From the NCBI RefSeq assembly GCF_000935125.1, contig NZ_JRKI01000061.1, forward strand, positions 868,001 to 932,000: 64,000 bases of DNA. The letters are read 5' to 3'. This DNA comes from Streptomyces natalensis ATCC 27448 (GTDB lineage: Bacteria > Actinomycetota > Actinomycetes > Streptomycetales > Streptomycetaceae). The notes below the pieces were generated by a model that was not told the DNA's origin, ran no database searches, and saw nothing but the letters and a program-made list of their open reading frames with translations. The translations under genes were made by a program, and so were the position numbers. This document shows positions 51,601 through 60,158 of the stretch, piece by piece. Position 1 is the first letter of the stretch. Every line of letters begins with the position of its first letter.

Positions 51601-52500
51601 GTGATCCTCGGGATGATCTGCGCCCTCGGCTCGGCCGTCTGCTTCGGCACCGCCTCCGTCTTCCAGGCCGTGGCGGCCCGGACCACCACACCCGGCACCG
51701 ACTCGGGCGTGGACCCCCGGCTGCTCCTGCGGGTGCTGTCGCAATGGCGCTACCTGCTCGGCCTCGCCCTGGACGGTGTGGGCTTCGTACTGGAGCTGGT
51801 GGCGCTCCGGGTCCTGCCGATCTACGCGGTGGGGGCGGCCCTGGCGGCCACTCTCGCGGTGACGGCGGTGGTCGCGGCGCCCGTCCTGCACACCCGGCTG
51901 CGCCCCGCCGAATGGGGCGCGGTGGGGGTGGTCTGCGGCGGCCTGGCGCTGCTGGCGCTCTCCTCCGGCGCACAGGGGCACCTACGGGGCACCCCCGAAC
52001 TCCGCATCGGCGTACTGGCCTTCGCCCTCGCCGTCCTCGCCTCCGGCGCGCTGGCCGGCCGCCTCCCGGACCGCGCCCGCGCCGCCACCCTCGGCCTGGG
52101 CGCCGGCCTCGGCTTCGGCGTCGTCGAGGTGGCCGTCCGCCTCATCGACGATTTCCCCCTCCCCTCCCTCCTCACCAACCCCGCCTGCTACGCCCTCCTC
52201 ATCGGCGGCGGCGCCGCCTTCCTCCTGCTGACCTCCGCCTTCCAGCGCGGCTCGGTGACCACCGCCACCGCCGCCATGGTCATCGGCGAAACCATCGGCC
52301 CCGCCCTGGTCGGCATCGCCTGGCTCGGCGACCGCACCCGGCCGGGGCTGACCCCGCTGACCGCCCTGGGCTTCGCGCTCGCGGTGGCCGGGGCGCTGGC
52401 ACTGGCGCGGTTCGGGGAGGCGCCGGCGGAGGCGGGGAGTGAGCCGTCTTCGGCGGGTGAACGGGAGGGGCGGAGCACGAGGTCGGTCGGCGATACTTGA
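51601..52500 (+). CDS. EamA/DMT-type transporter-like membrane protein
   Basis: 299 residues from a GTG. Nine to ten hydrophobic spans arranged as two halves (AVGAALAATLAVTAVVAAPVL; GETIGPALVGIAWLGDRTRPGL), as in drug/metabolite transporters of actinobacteria. Substrate unknown. The C-terminus is a short charged tail. Confidence 0.75.
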   Translation: MILGMICALGSAVCFGTASVFQAVAARTTTPGTDSGVDPRLLLRVLSQWRYLLGLALDGVGFVLELVALRVLPIYAVGAALAATLAVTAVVAAPVLHTRLRPAEWGAVGVVCGGLALLALSSGAQGHLRGTPELRIGVLAFALAVLASGALAGRLPDRARAATLGLGAGLGFGVVEVAVRLIDDFPLPSLLTNPACYALLIGGGAAFLLLTSAFQRGSVTTATAAMVIGETIGPALVGIAWLGDRTRPGLTPLTALGFALAVAGALALARFGEAPAEAGSEPSSAGEREGRSTRSVGDT

Positions 52501-52537
52501 GGGCAGTTCGGCGGTGGTCTGAGCGATGAGGTCTGCC

Positions 52538-52996
52538 ATGAACCCCGAAGTGTCGAGGGAAGAAATTCTGCAATGGCTGTCCACGAACGGATGGAGCCCG
52601 GACAGGGATATTGCCGACAAGGCACGTGAATTCATTGACGACGCTGTAGCGGATTCGGTGGCGGAGGGTTTCCCGCTAATCCCTTCGGAAGCAGCAGAGA
52701 GGTTCGTTCGCACTTACGGGCTGCTACAGCTCAGACACCCCGGCGCTCCGGATGAGAAGCTCGTCACCAATCCGACCGGCGGCTACGAGGGAGACTTCGA
52801 GGAGATCGCCGAGCTTGCGCAGGAAATCGGAAAGAGCCTGTTTCGGGTCGGCTATGACCTGCCGGAAGGAGGCCTCTTCGCCTTGGCCGAAGACGGTTGC
52901 TTCTACTACATCCATCACACCGGCGCATCTTATATCGGGGCTGATGAATATGAAGCCTTCGGCAACTGGTTGAGGGGGAATTTTCAAAGCGTCTGA
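52538..52996 (+). CDS. SUKH-3 domain immunity-like protein 1
   Basis: 152 residues from MNPEVSREEILQWL (an ATG four codons upstream is possible). Pattern W....G W.P.RDI..KA, AERFVRTYGLLQL, and C-terminal ALAEDGCFYYIHHTGASYIG, typical of SUKH-3 proteins. SUKH proteins neutralise nuclease or other toxins of polymorphic toxin systems, or act as general antitoxins. No toxin gene is adjacent. Confidence 0.8.
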   Translation: MNPEVSREEILQWLSTNGWSPDRDIADKAREFIDDAVADSVAEGFPLIPSEAAERFVRTYGLLQLRHPGAPDEKLVTNPTGGYEGDFEEIAELAQEIGKSLFRVGYDLPEGGLFALAEDGCFYYIHHTGASYIGADEYEAFGNWLRGNFQSV

Positions 52997-53034
52997 GCAC
53001 GAGTTGAGATGCGCGGTGCACGGAGGAGGTTCCC

Positions 53035-53520
53035 ATGACGGCCGGTCTGACGCGTAAAGAGATCGATCAGCTCTTGACGGATGCCGGATGGCATCCAGGC
53101 CGTGACGTCGGCGACAGGGTTTCAGAACTGGCGGAATTTGTGGTGGCCGACCTGGCGGCGCACGGTTGTCAAGTATCGCTTTTTTCGGAGGCGGAAGCTT
53201 TCCTGCGCTCCTATGGATTTCTTGACGTGTCCTTCCCCTACGACGAGGAGCGCACGGACCACTTCAACACCTGCGCGAGATTTTGTAACGACCGGGCGGG
53301 AGACATCTCGGAACTTGCCGATGAGCTGCAACGCCCCGTGTTCCCCGTCGGATGGGACAAAGTTGAAGCCGGGCTAGTAGTCATGGATCCAGCTCAGCGA
53401 ATGTTTTATATTCATCACTCCGGTATCTACTTCGCGGGCGTGGGTATTCATGAAGTAATCACCAGCCTGTCCACCGGGAAGCTTCAGGACGCCGAGGATT
53501 ATTACCCGCATGCCGAATGA
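53035..53520 (+). CDS. SUKH-3 domain immunity-like protein 2
   Basis: 161 residues, GGAGG before the ATG. Same layout as the upstream neighbour (LLTDAGWHPGRDVGDRV; FLRSYGFLDVSF; FPVGWDKVEAG; MFYIHHSGIYFAG) but diverged, so an old duplication. Its stop overlaps the next gene by 11 bp. Confidence 0.8.
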   Translation: MTAGLTRKEIDQLLTDAGWHPGRDVGDRVSELAEFVVADLAAHGCQVSLFSEAEAFLRSYGFLDVSFPYDEERTDHFNTCARFCNDRAGDISELADELQRPVFPVGWDKVEAGLVVMDPAQRMFYIHHSGIYFAGVGIHEVITSLSTGKLQDAEDYYPHAE

Positions 53521-54001
53521 GCCGGACTGGGAGACCGGTGACGGGGTGATCGACATCCGCGATCCGGACGAGATCGACGCCGCCTTCGACCGGGGCGAAC
53601 GTCATGTGGGCACGGCCGTCATCGGAATGGTGCTGCACGGCGAGGACATCGCCGTGCTCGCGCCCCGGGTGGAACGCGCGATGCGCTCGCCGGACCCCTA
53701 TGTGCGCCAGCTGGGATGCGTCGCCGCGGGCGACATGGCCCGCCTGTACACCACGCTCAGTCCAGGAATTTATGCCGTGCTGCGCGCGGAAGGGCTCGGC
53801 GGTGTGGCCGACTCCGCCATCAGGGACACGCTGACGTTCATCCCCTTCCGGCAATTGCCGTGGTGGATGCGGAGATTGGACCTGTGGCTGTCGGTACGCG
53901 ATACCGTTGAGGGACGCCTGTTGCGACTCCAGGATTTCACCGAGGAGTCCTGGGGCGCGGTGAAGGGAGTTCTCGGGAGGGCGCGAAGGAGGGACGAATA
54001 G
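53510..54001 (+). CDS. Hypothetical protein, HEAT-like, coupled to SUKH gene
   Basis: 163 residues. Helical segments (VLAPRVERAMRSPDPYVRQLGCVAAGDMARLY) resemble one or two HEAT-type repeats. The 11-bp overlap with the SUKH-3 gene implies joint expression, so it may also be immunity related. Not recognised otherwise. Confidence 0.55.
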   Translation: MPNEPDWETGDGVIDIRDPDEIDAAFDRGERHVGTAVIGMVLHGEDIAVLAPRVERAMRSPDPYVRQLGCVAAGDMARLYTTLSPGIYAVLRAEGLGGVADSAIRDTLTFIPFRQLPWWMRRLDLWLSVRDTVEGRLLRLQDFTEESWGAVKGVLGRARRRDE

Positions 54002-54042
54002 CCACCCGGACTGTGGTTGCCGTACACCGAACTCCCAAGTAA

Positions 54043-54879
54043 ATGAAGCATCTTGAGGCATGTGTGAGCTACCGTCACCAGATGTCCGACGCAGCCGATA
54101 AGTTCGACACCGCAATGACCGCCTGGCAGGAATGGCAGGAAGCCCCCTGGGGACGTCTGCGCTACACGATCGCCGAGACGAATCTGGTCCGCCATCTCGA
54201 CGCCGAGGACGGGCCGTTGCGCATCCTCGACCTGGCCGGCGGTGACGGCGGCGATGCCCTGCGCCTCGCAGCTCGCGCGCACCACGTCACCGTCGTCGAC
54301 TACGCCCCGGCCATGCTCGCCGCCGCGGCCGAGCGGGCCTCGTCGGCCGGCCTGGCAGAGCTGATCACCTGCGTAGAGGCCGATGTGACTGCGCTGCCCG
54401 CCGACATCGCCGACGGAGAGTTCGATGTGGTGCTGTGCCACAACCTCCTCCCGTACGTGGACGACGTGCCGGGCACTCTCGCCGCGGCCCTCGCCCCGTT
54501 GAAGCGCGGCGGCCTGCTCTCCGTGATGGCGATCAACCGGCACTCGGCCGCCTTGAACATCGCGGTGCGGGAAATGGACCCCGCCACCGCACTGACCGCG
54601 CTGGACTCGGACCGGGCCCGGACCCAGACGTTCGATTCCGTGCTGACGCTCCACACGGCCGAGGAGATCACCCCAGTCCTCCTCAGCCTCGGCTGCCAGG
54701 ACGTGCGCCACTACGGCATCCGCAGCTTCTGCGACTACCTCACCGACGACGCGCGAAAGTACGATCCGGCGTTCTACGCCGACCTCGAAGAACTGGAACT
54801 CGCCGCGACCGCGCGTCCGCCCTATATGCACACCGCTCGGCTGTTCCAGCTGACGGCATGGAAACAGGACCGTCCCTGA
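54043..54879 (+). CDS. SAM-dependent methyltransferase
   Basis: Up to 278 residues; an internal ATG at 54,082 (MSDAADKFDTAM) is a likely alternative start. Class I motifs: ILDLAGGDGGDALRLA (motif I), VVDYAP, FDVVLCHNLLPYV. The gene is like small-molecule or CmoM/Smt-type methyltransferases; substrate unknown. Confidence 0.8.
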   Translation: MKHLEACVSYRHQMSDAADKFDTAMTAWQEWQEAPWGRLRYTIAETNLVRHLDAEDGPLRILDLAGGDGGDALRLAARAHHVTVVDYAPAMLAAAAERASSAGLAELITCVEADVTALPADIADGEFDVVLCHNLLPYVDDVPGTLAAALAPLKRGGLLSVMAINRHSAALNIAVREMDPATALTALDSDRARTQTFDSVLTLHTAEEITPVLLSLGCQDVRHYGIRSFCDYLTDDARKYDPAFYADLEELELAATARPPYMHTARLFQLTAWKQDRP

Positions 54880-54890
54880 GACCTGCGCCC

Positions 54891-55631
54891 TCACACGGGC
54901 TTGTGCGCGCTGACCATCCGCGTGGCGTACAGCGGGCCGCCGAACCAGAAGCGGGGTCCGAGGCCGCGGACGGTGACGTCCTCCGCGCCGAGGCGGCGCA
55001 GTGTGGCGGCGTAGGCGGACGCGTGCCGGATGTCGGCGAGGAGGAGGCGTCCTCCCGGGGCGAGGACGCGGTACGCCTCGGTGATCGCGCGCTCGCGGGC
55101 ATCGGCGCCGGGGATGTTGTGCAGGGCAAGGCTCGATACGACGAGGTCGAAATCCGCATCCTCGAAGGGCAACGCACGCAGGTCGCCGGTGGCCAGATCG
55201 ACGCGGTCGGAGACCCCCTCCGCCTCGGCGTTGGACCGGGTCACCGCCTCGGCGTTGCCCGACTGGTCCTGTGTACGCCAGAGATCGACACCGGTGGCGC
55301 GGCCGGTGTCCAGGTGCTTGGCGACATGCAGCAGAACGGCGCCGCGTCCGCAGCCGAGGTCGAGTACGCGCTCCGTTCCGTGGAGCCCCAGTCCCTCCAA
55401 CTCCTGCGTCCACACACGGAATTTGCCGTAGCGGGTCGCGTACGCATAACTCGCCGCACTGGCAAGGAAGTACAGCGCGAGGAGGGAGAAGAACCAGCCG
55501 GTCGGCCAGCCGGAAGCGAACGCGACGACCGCCAGCATCACCGCGGAGAGCCCGGTGCCGGTGATGCCTATCAGCGCGTATGGGGCGTCGAAACCGTACG
55601 AGGCGGGATGGTCGTGGGAAGTGGCAGTCAT
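54891..55631 (-). CDS. Membrane-anchored class I methyltransferase
   Basis: 246 residues from MTATSHDHPASYGF. Two N-terminal hydrophobic spans (GTGLSAVMLAVVAFASG; FSLLALYFLASAASYAYA), then VLDLGCGRGAVLLHVAKHL, DLVVSSLALHNIP and RVLAPGGRLLLADI. The membrane part is shared by a streptomycete subgroup. Substrate unknown. Convergent with the previous gene; no clear ribosome site, so perhaps leaderless. Confidence 0.8.
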   Translation of the reverse strand: MTATSHDHPASYGFDAPYALIGITGTGLSAVMLAVVAFASGWPTGWFFSLLALYFLASAASYAYATRYGKFRVWTQELEGLGLHGTERVLDLGCGRGAVLLHVAKHLDTGRATGVDLWRTQDQSGNAEAVTRSNAEAEGVSDRVDLATGDLRALPFEDADFDLVVSSLALHNIPGADARERAITEAYRVLAPGGRLLLADIRHASAYAATLRRLGAEDVTVRGLGPRFWFGGPLYATRMVSAHKPV

Positions 55632-55716
55632 GGCGGCAAAGATATCCAGGGCGCAGGGGGGACGAGAGGGGCTGGCGCGTGCGGCAGGTGTCGGCGACTC
55701 CAAAAAGGACTCGGAA

Positions 55717-56223
55717 TTGAGTAACAAGTCGCAATATCTCGACATCGCGAAACTTCATCCACAAACGCTACAGGCGTTGAAAGCGGCAGGGTGGACGACG
55801 GACCGCATGATGGATGTTGAACTGCCGCTGGAGACCCTGAAGGAGGCAGGTTTCTCCTTCAATGCACACGCGGAGTCCGTCATCTCCACGCTCTATGGGC
55901 TCCGCGTTCACCCGGTGGACACGGAGTCCGGAGAATTCATCAATGACGATCCGCTGATTCTCAAACCCGAGCTGTGCCGCAGACATAGGAGCGCAGCCGA
56001 GTTGATCCAAAAGGAACTCGGCGGGAACTACGTTCCTCTGGGGTGGTGGCTCAGCAGTTCCTATGTCTTCATGGAAGACTCAGGGCGTGTCGTGGGGTAC
56101 CTCGGCGGGCTTGTCTGGCGACTTGGAGAATCGGTAGAAGACGCCTTGAATCTGATGGTGCGTGCTGATCGCCCCCTGGTCTGCGGCTACGTCAGACCTG
56201 GGAGAACACCCTGGCCTCGGTAA
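55717..56223 (+). CDS. SUKH-3 domain immunity-like protein 3
   Basis: 168 residues from a TTG (GGA upstream; start unsure). QALKAAGWTTDRMMDVELPLETLKEAGFSFN, STLYGLRVHP, LGGNYVPLGWWLSSSYVFMEDSGRVVGY: SUKH-3-like and distantly related to the two copies at 52.5-53.5 kb. No toxin nearby. Confidence 0.7.
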   Translation: MSNKSQYLDIAKLHPQTLQALKAAGWTTDRMMDVELPLETLKEAGFSFNAHAESVISTLYGLRVHPVDTESGEFINDDPLILKPELCRRHRSAAELIQKELGGNYVPLGWWLSSSYVFMEDSGRVVGYLGGLVWRLGESVEDALNLMVRADRPLVCGYVRPGRTPWPR

Positions 56224-56617
56224 CGGGTAACCCGCTCGAACCGGAGAAACCGATGCCTTGAGGCGATGGAAACGCCTTACGGTCAAGCCGATTTCCCCCA
56301 GGGGATCTATGACGAGACGCCAGGAGAAGGCCGGCCTTCGACGACCCTCAGCATGTCTGTCAGGCATTCGTTCTGCCTGACCGCTGCGAAACGCACGTCG
56401 TCCGGCGGCGCGGCCTTCGTGCCGTCCGGCATGTCGCGGACGAGCCTGACAACGGTGCGTGCCGTGTCGATCTGATCTGATCTGAGCCATTGGACGCCGG
56501 GTGCGGACGACAGTCCTTCGCGCGGGCGCGGGCTCCGGAAGGGCCAGCAGGGTAGCGGTGTGGGCGTGGCGACGGCACGGTGCTTCCCGTGCGGAGGGAA
56601 GAGCAGCCAGCCCATCC
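56224..56617. other. Intergenic region with possible decayed minus-strand gene
   Basis: One minus-strand frame (about 56,307-56,500) encodes a protein-like segment (TARTVVRLVRDMPDGTK...AVRQNECLTDML) without a convincing start; it may be a gene remnant. A triple GATCT repeat lies at about 56,468. Nothing else seen. Confidence 0.35.
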
Positions 56618-59092
56618 CTAAGCCTCCGGCAGCACGCTCAGCAGCGCCTCCAGCACGCCCCCGAACGCATGGTCCGGCGGCCTCCCGTAAGCGACGACCA
56701 GGGCGTCGCGGGAGACGGCCGTGGCGGACGGGTCGGTGAAGGTGGTCAGGCCGTGGAGGGCAAGGCCCTGCCAGTGGGCGGCCTGGAGGATGGACTGTTC
56801 GGTGCCGGGTGGGAGTTCGAGGATGGCGTGCAGGCCGGCGGCGATGCCGGAGATGTGGACGTGGGGGGCGCGTTCGGCCAGGGCGGCCACGAGCTGGTCG
56901 CGGCGGCGGCGGTAGCGCAGGCGCATACCGCGGAGGTGGCGGTCGTAGGCGCCGGAGGAGAGGAATTCGGCGAGGGTGAGCTGGTCCAGCATGCCGGACT
57001 GCCATTCGCCGGAGCGTTTGATGGCGAGGACGCGGTCGACGAGGCGGTCCGGGAGGACCATCCAGGCCAGTCGCAGGGCCGGGGCGAGGCTTTTGCTGGC
57101 GGTGCCCATGTAGACGACGTGGTCGGGGTCCAGGCCCTGGAGGGCGCCGACCGGCTGGCGGTCGTAGCGGAGTTCGCCGTCGTAGTCGTCCTCCAGGACG
57201 TAACCCCCGGTGGAGCGCGCCCAGTTGACGGCGGCGGCGCGGCGGTCGGGGTGCAGGGGGACACCGGTGGGGAACTGGTGGGCCGGGGTGAGCAATGCCG
57301 CGCGGACGTCGTCGAGGGAGGCCAACTGGCTTGTCTGCGCGCCGTGTTCATCGACGGCGAGGGGGACGGTGCGCAGGCCGGCGCGGGTGATGACGTTGCG
57401 GTGGAAGTGGAGGCCGTAGGACTCGACGGCGATCTGGCCGTCGCCTTGGCGCCAGCCTTCGGCGGGGCGCCGGCCTTCGCCGGGGCGGCCCGCGTCCGTC
57501 CCTGCGGGATCCGGCCGTCCCGGGTCCGGCCACCCCACCGGCCCCCCGTCCTCCCCCCGTAGCGCACGGCTGAGCAGGCCCAGGCCCTGCATGAAGCCGG
57601 AGCAGACGATGATCCGGTCCGGGTCGGCGCGTACGCCGCGGGCGCGGGCCAGGTAGTCGGCGAGGACGGTGCGGAGTTCGGGGCGGCCGTTCGGGGGGCC
57701 GTAGCCGAACGCCTCGTTGGGGGCGGCGGTCAGGGCGCGGCGGGCGGCGGCCAGCCAGGCGGTGCGGGGGAAGGAGGAGACGTCGGGGGTGCCGGGGGTG
57801 AGGTCGAAGCGGGGCCGGTCGGGCTGCCGGGGCGCCCGGGCCGGGGTGCGGCGGGCCGCGGGGGCGGCGCGCGGCAGGGTCCTCTCGGCGACGCGGGTAC
57901 CGGAGCCCTGGCGGGCGCTGAGCCAGCCCTCGGCGACCAGCTCGGCGTATGCGTCGGCGACCGTATTGCGGGCGATGCCGAGGTCGGCGGCGAGGGAGCG
58001 GGAGGACGGCAGACGGGTCCCGGGGACCAGCCGCCCGCTCCGTACGGCCTCGCGCAGCGCGCGCATCAGGGCGGCCCGCAGCCCGCCGGGGCCGGTGAGG
58101 TCCAGGTGCAGGTCACGCCCGAAAGCGGCCCAGGAATCGGCTTCCGGATCGGTGCCTGGGCCCGTCCCCGGGTCGGTGCCTGGGTCGGTGCCTGGGTCGG
58201 TGCCTGGGTCGGTGCCTGGGTCGGTGCCTGGGTCGGTGCCTGGGTCGGTGCCTGGGTCGGTGCCTGGGTCGGTGCCTGGGTCGGTGCCTGGGTCGGTGCC
58301 TGGGTCGGTGCCTGGGTCGGTGCCTGGGTCGGTGCCTGGGTCGGTGCCTGGGTCGGTGCCTGGGTCGGTGCCTGGGTCGGTGCCTGGGTCGGTGCCTGGG
58401 TCGGTGCCTGGGTCGGTGCCTGGGTCGGTGCCTGGGTCGGTGCCTGGGTCGGTGCCTGGGTCGGTGCCTGGGTCGGTGCCTGGGTCGGTGCCTGGGTCGG
58501 TGCCTGGGTCGGTGCCTGGGTCGGTGCCTGGGTCGGTGCCTGGGTCGGTGCCTGGGTCGGTGCCTGGGTCGGTGCCTGGGTCGGTGCCTGGGTCGGTGCC
58601 TGGGTCGGTGCCTGGGTCGGTGCCTGGGTCGGTGCCTGGGTCGGTGCCTGGGTCGGTGCCTGGGTCGGTGCCTGGGTCGGTGCCTGGGTCGGTGCCTGGG
58701 TCGGTGCCTGGGTCGGTGCCTGGGTCGGTGCCTGGGTCGGTGCCTGGGTCGGTGCCTGGGTCGGTGCCTGGGTCGGTGCCTGGGTCGGTGCCTGGGTCGG
58801 TGCCTGGGTCGGTGCCTGGGTCGGTGCCTGGGTCGGTGCCTGGGTCGGTGCCTGGGTCGGTGCCTGGGTCGGTGCCTGGGTCGGTGCCTGGGTCGGTGCC
58901 TGGGTCGGTGCCTGGGTCGGTGCCTGGGCCCGTCCCCGGGCCGGCCCCCGGGTCAGCGCCTGGACTCGTCCCCGGGCCGGTCCCCGGGTCGGCACAGGAA
59001 TCGGCTTCCGGGCCCGCCCCCGGGTCGGCTCCCGGATTACTGCCCGGGTCCGCCCCTGGATTGCGCCCTTGATTGGCCCACGAATCACCCAT
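56618..59092 (-). CDS. MocR/PdxR-type GntR-aminotransferase regulator with giant PGTD repeat
   Basis: 824 residues. Unusual N-terminus: about 250 residues of (Pro-Gly-Thr-Asp) repeats (about residues 55-307) from a 12-bp minisatellite. Then a normal GntR winged helix (ALMRALREAVRSGRLVPGTRLPSSRSLAADLGIARNTV, about 335-375) and a class I aminotransferase domain with the PLP lysine in YMGTASKSLAPALRLAW (about 667). MocR proteins sense PLP or amino-compounds. It is divergent from, and 47 bp apart from, an AhpD-like gene that it probably controls. A start inside or after the repeat cannot be excluded; without the repeat the protein has the family length of about 500. Confidence 0.85.
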   Translation of the reverse strand: MGDSWANQGRNPGADPGSNPGADPGAGPEADSCADPGTGPGTSPGADPGAGPGTGPGTDPGTDPGTDPGTDPGTDPGTDPGTDPGTDPGTDPGTDPGTDPGTDPGTDPGTDPGTDPGTDPGTDPGTDPGTDPGTDPGTDPGTDPGTDPGTDPGTDPGTDPGTDPGTDPGTDPGTDPGTDPGTDPGTDPGTDPGTDPGTDPGTDPGTDPGTDPGTDPGTDPGTDPGTDPGTDPGTDPGTDPGTDPGTDPGTDPGTDPGTDPGTDPGTDPGTDPGTDPGTDPGTDPGTDPGTDPGTDPGTDPGTDPGTDPGTGPGTDPEADSWAAFGRDLHLDLTGPGGLRAALMRALREAVRSGRLVPGTRLPSSRSLAADLGIARNTVADAYAELVAEGWLSARQGSGTRVAERTLPRAAPAARRTPARAPRQPDRPRFDLTPGTPDVSSFPRTAWLAAARRALTAAPNEAFGYGPPNGRPELRTVLADYLARARGVRADPDRIIVCSGFMQGLGLLSRALRGEDGGPVGWPDPGRPDPAGTDAGRPGEGRRPAEGWRQGDGQIAVESYGLHFHRNVITRAGLRTVPLAVDEHGAQTSQLASLDDVRAALLTPAHQFPTGVPLHPDRRAAAVNWARSTGGYVLEDDYDGELRYDRQPVGALQGLDPDHVVYMGTASKSLAPALRLAWMVLPDRLVDRVLAIKRSGEWQSGMLDQLTLAEFLSSGAYDRHLRGMRLRYRRRRDQLVAALAERAPHVHISGIAAGLHAILELPPGTEQSILQAAHWQGLALHGLTTFTDPSATAVSRDALVVAYGRPPDHAFGGVLEALLSVLPEA
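58171..58928. repeat. 12-bp minisatellite, about 63 tandem copies
   Basis: Unit GGTCGGTGCCTG repeated without a single change over about 758 bp, with degenerate copies on both sides. In frame with the MocR gene (PGTD) and open in other frames as well. Perfect identity implies recent expansion; copy number is likely variable between isolates and hard to assemble. Confidence 0.95.
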
Positions 59093-59139
59093 AGAAGTGG
59101 ACCATACCCCTGCGCCACTGACCCCGTAGCGTCATAGCC

Positions 59140-59643
59140 ATGACGACAGAGGCAGCCAAGAGCGAGACCCGCGGGCACGAACACGGGCACGGACACGAAC
59201 ACGGCCCCCGGATGCTCTGGGCGCAGCATGCGCCCGAGGTGTTCAAGGCGATGATCGCGCTGGACGCGGCGGCGAAGCGGGGGCTGGACCCGGTGCTGGT
59301 CGAGCTGGTCAGGATCCGGGCGTCGCAGATCAACCACTGCGCGTTCTGCCTGGACATGCACATCACGGAGGCGCGGAAGGCCGGGGAGAGCGAGGAGCGG
59401 ATCGCTCTTCTCGCCGCCTGGGAGGAGGCGGCCGGTTTCTACACGGAGAAAGAGCGGGCGGCGCTCGCCCTTACCGAGGCGGTCACCGTCCTCACCGAGG
59501 GATTCGTTCCCGACGCGGTCTACGGCCGGGCCGCCGCGCACTTCGACGACGACGAACTCGCCCAGCTGATCGCCACGATCACCACCATCAACGCCTGGAA
59601 CCGCTTCGCCGTGTCGACGCGCAGGGCACCGGGGCAGGGCTGA
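59140..59643 (+). CDS. AhpD-like / carboxymuconolactone decarboxylase family protein 1
   Basis: 167 residues. His-rich N-terminus (EHGHGHEHG) and the AhpD core LVRIRASQINHCAFCLDMHITEARKAGE with the redox CxxC-H motif. Such proteins are thiol peroxidase-like or protect against oxidants. Paired with a close paralogue downstream and divergent from the MocR regulator. Confidence 0.88.
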   Translation: MTTEAAKSETRGHEHGHGHEHGPRMLWAQHAPEVFKAMIALDAAAKRGLDPVLVELVRIRASQINHCAFCLDMHITEARKAGESEERIALLAAWEEAAGFYTEKERAALALTEAVTVLTEGFVPDAVYGRAAAHFDDDELAQLIATITTINAWNRFAVSTRRAPGQG

Positions 59644-59648
59644 CCGAG

Positions 59649-60158
59649 ATGACAGAGATGGCAGAGATGGCAGAGATGGCCGACCGCATCCACACCCACG
59701 ACCGTATCCACACCCACCGTATGAAGTTCTGGGGCCGGCAGCGCGCGTTCTACGAGGCCCAGCTGCGGCTGACGACGGCCGCCAAGAAGGGGCTGGGCGA
59801 TCCGGTCCTGGGCGAGCTGGTCGTCCTGCGCGCCTCGCAGCTCAACCGGTGTGCGTTCTGCATCGATATGCACGTCACGAACCTGCGCCAGGCGGGCGTG
59901 GCACAGCAGCGGATCGATCTGCTGGCGGCCTGGGAGGAGGCGGGCGCGCTCTACTCCGAGCGGGAGCGGGCGGCCCTCGCGCTCACCGAGGCCGTCACCC
60001 TGCTCACCGGGGGATTCGTTCCCGACGCGGTCTACGACCGGGCCGCCGCGCACTTCGACGAGCGCGAACTGGCCCACCTCATCGCGGTGATCGTCGCGAT
60101 CAACAACTGGAACCGGGTCAATGTCACCATCCGCCAGCCTCCGGGGGTGGAGCTGTGA
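59649..60158 (+). CDS. AhpD-like / carboxymuconolactone decarboxylase family protein 2
   Basis: 169 residues, tandem duplicate of the upstream gene (LVVLRASQLNRCAFCIDMHV; GFVPDAVYDRAAAHFD identical in stretches). The N-terminus is built of small repeats (MAEMAEMAD; RIHTHDRIHTH) and again His-rich. 6 bp after the first stop. Confidence 0.88.
   Translation: MTEMAEMAEMADRIHTHDRIHTHRMKFWGRQRAFYEAQLRLTTAAKKGLGDPVLGELVVLRASQLNRCAFCIDMHVTNLRQAGVAQQRIDLLAAWEEAGALYSERERAALALTEAVTLLTGGFVPDAVYDRAAAHFDERELAHLIAVIVAINNWNRVNVTIRQPPGVEL

Noticed and set aside
58171..58928. CRISPR-like array
   Set aside because: The 12-bp units are tandem without spacers; it is a minisatellite. No cas genes are present.
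58066..59541. Proteins made of QAPT, GSVP or GAWV repeats over the minisatellite
   Set aside because: A 12-bp repeat without stops is open in several frames; only the PGTD frame joins a conserved domain protein.
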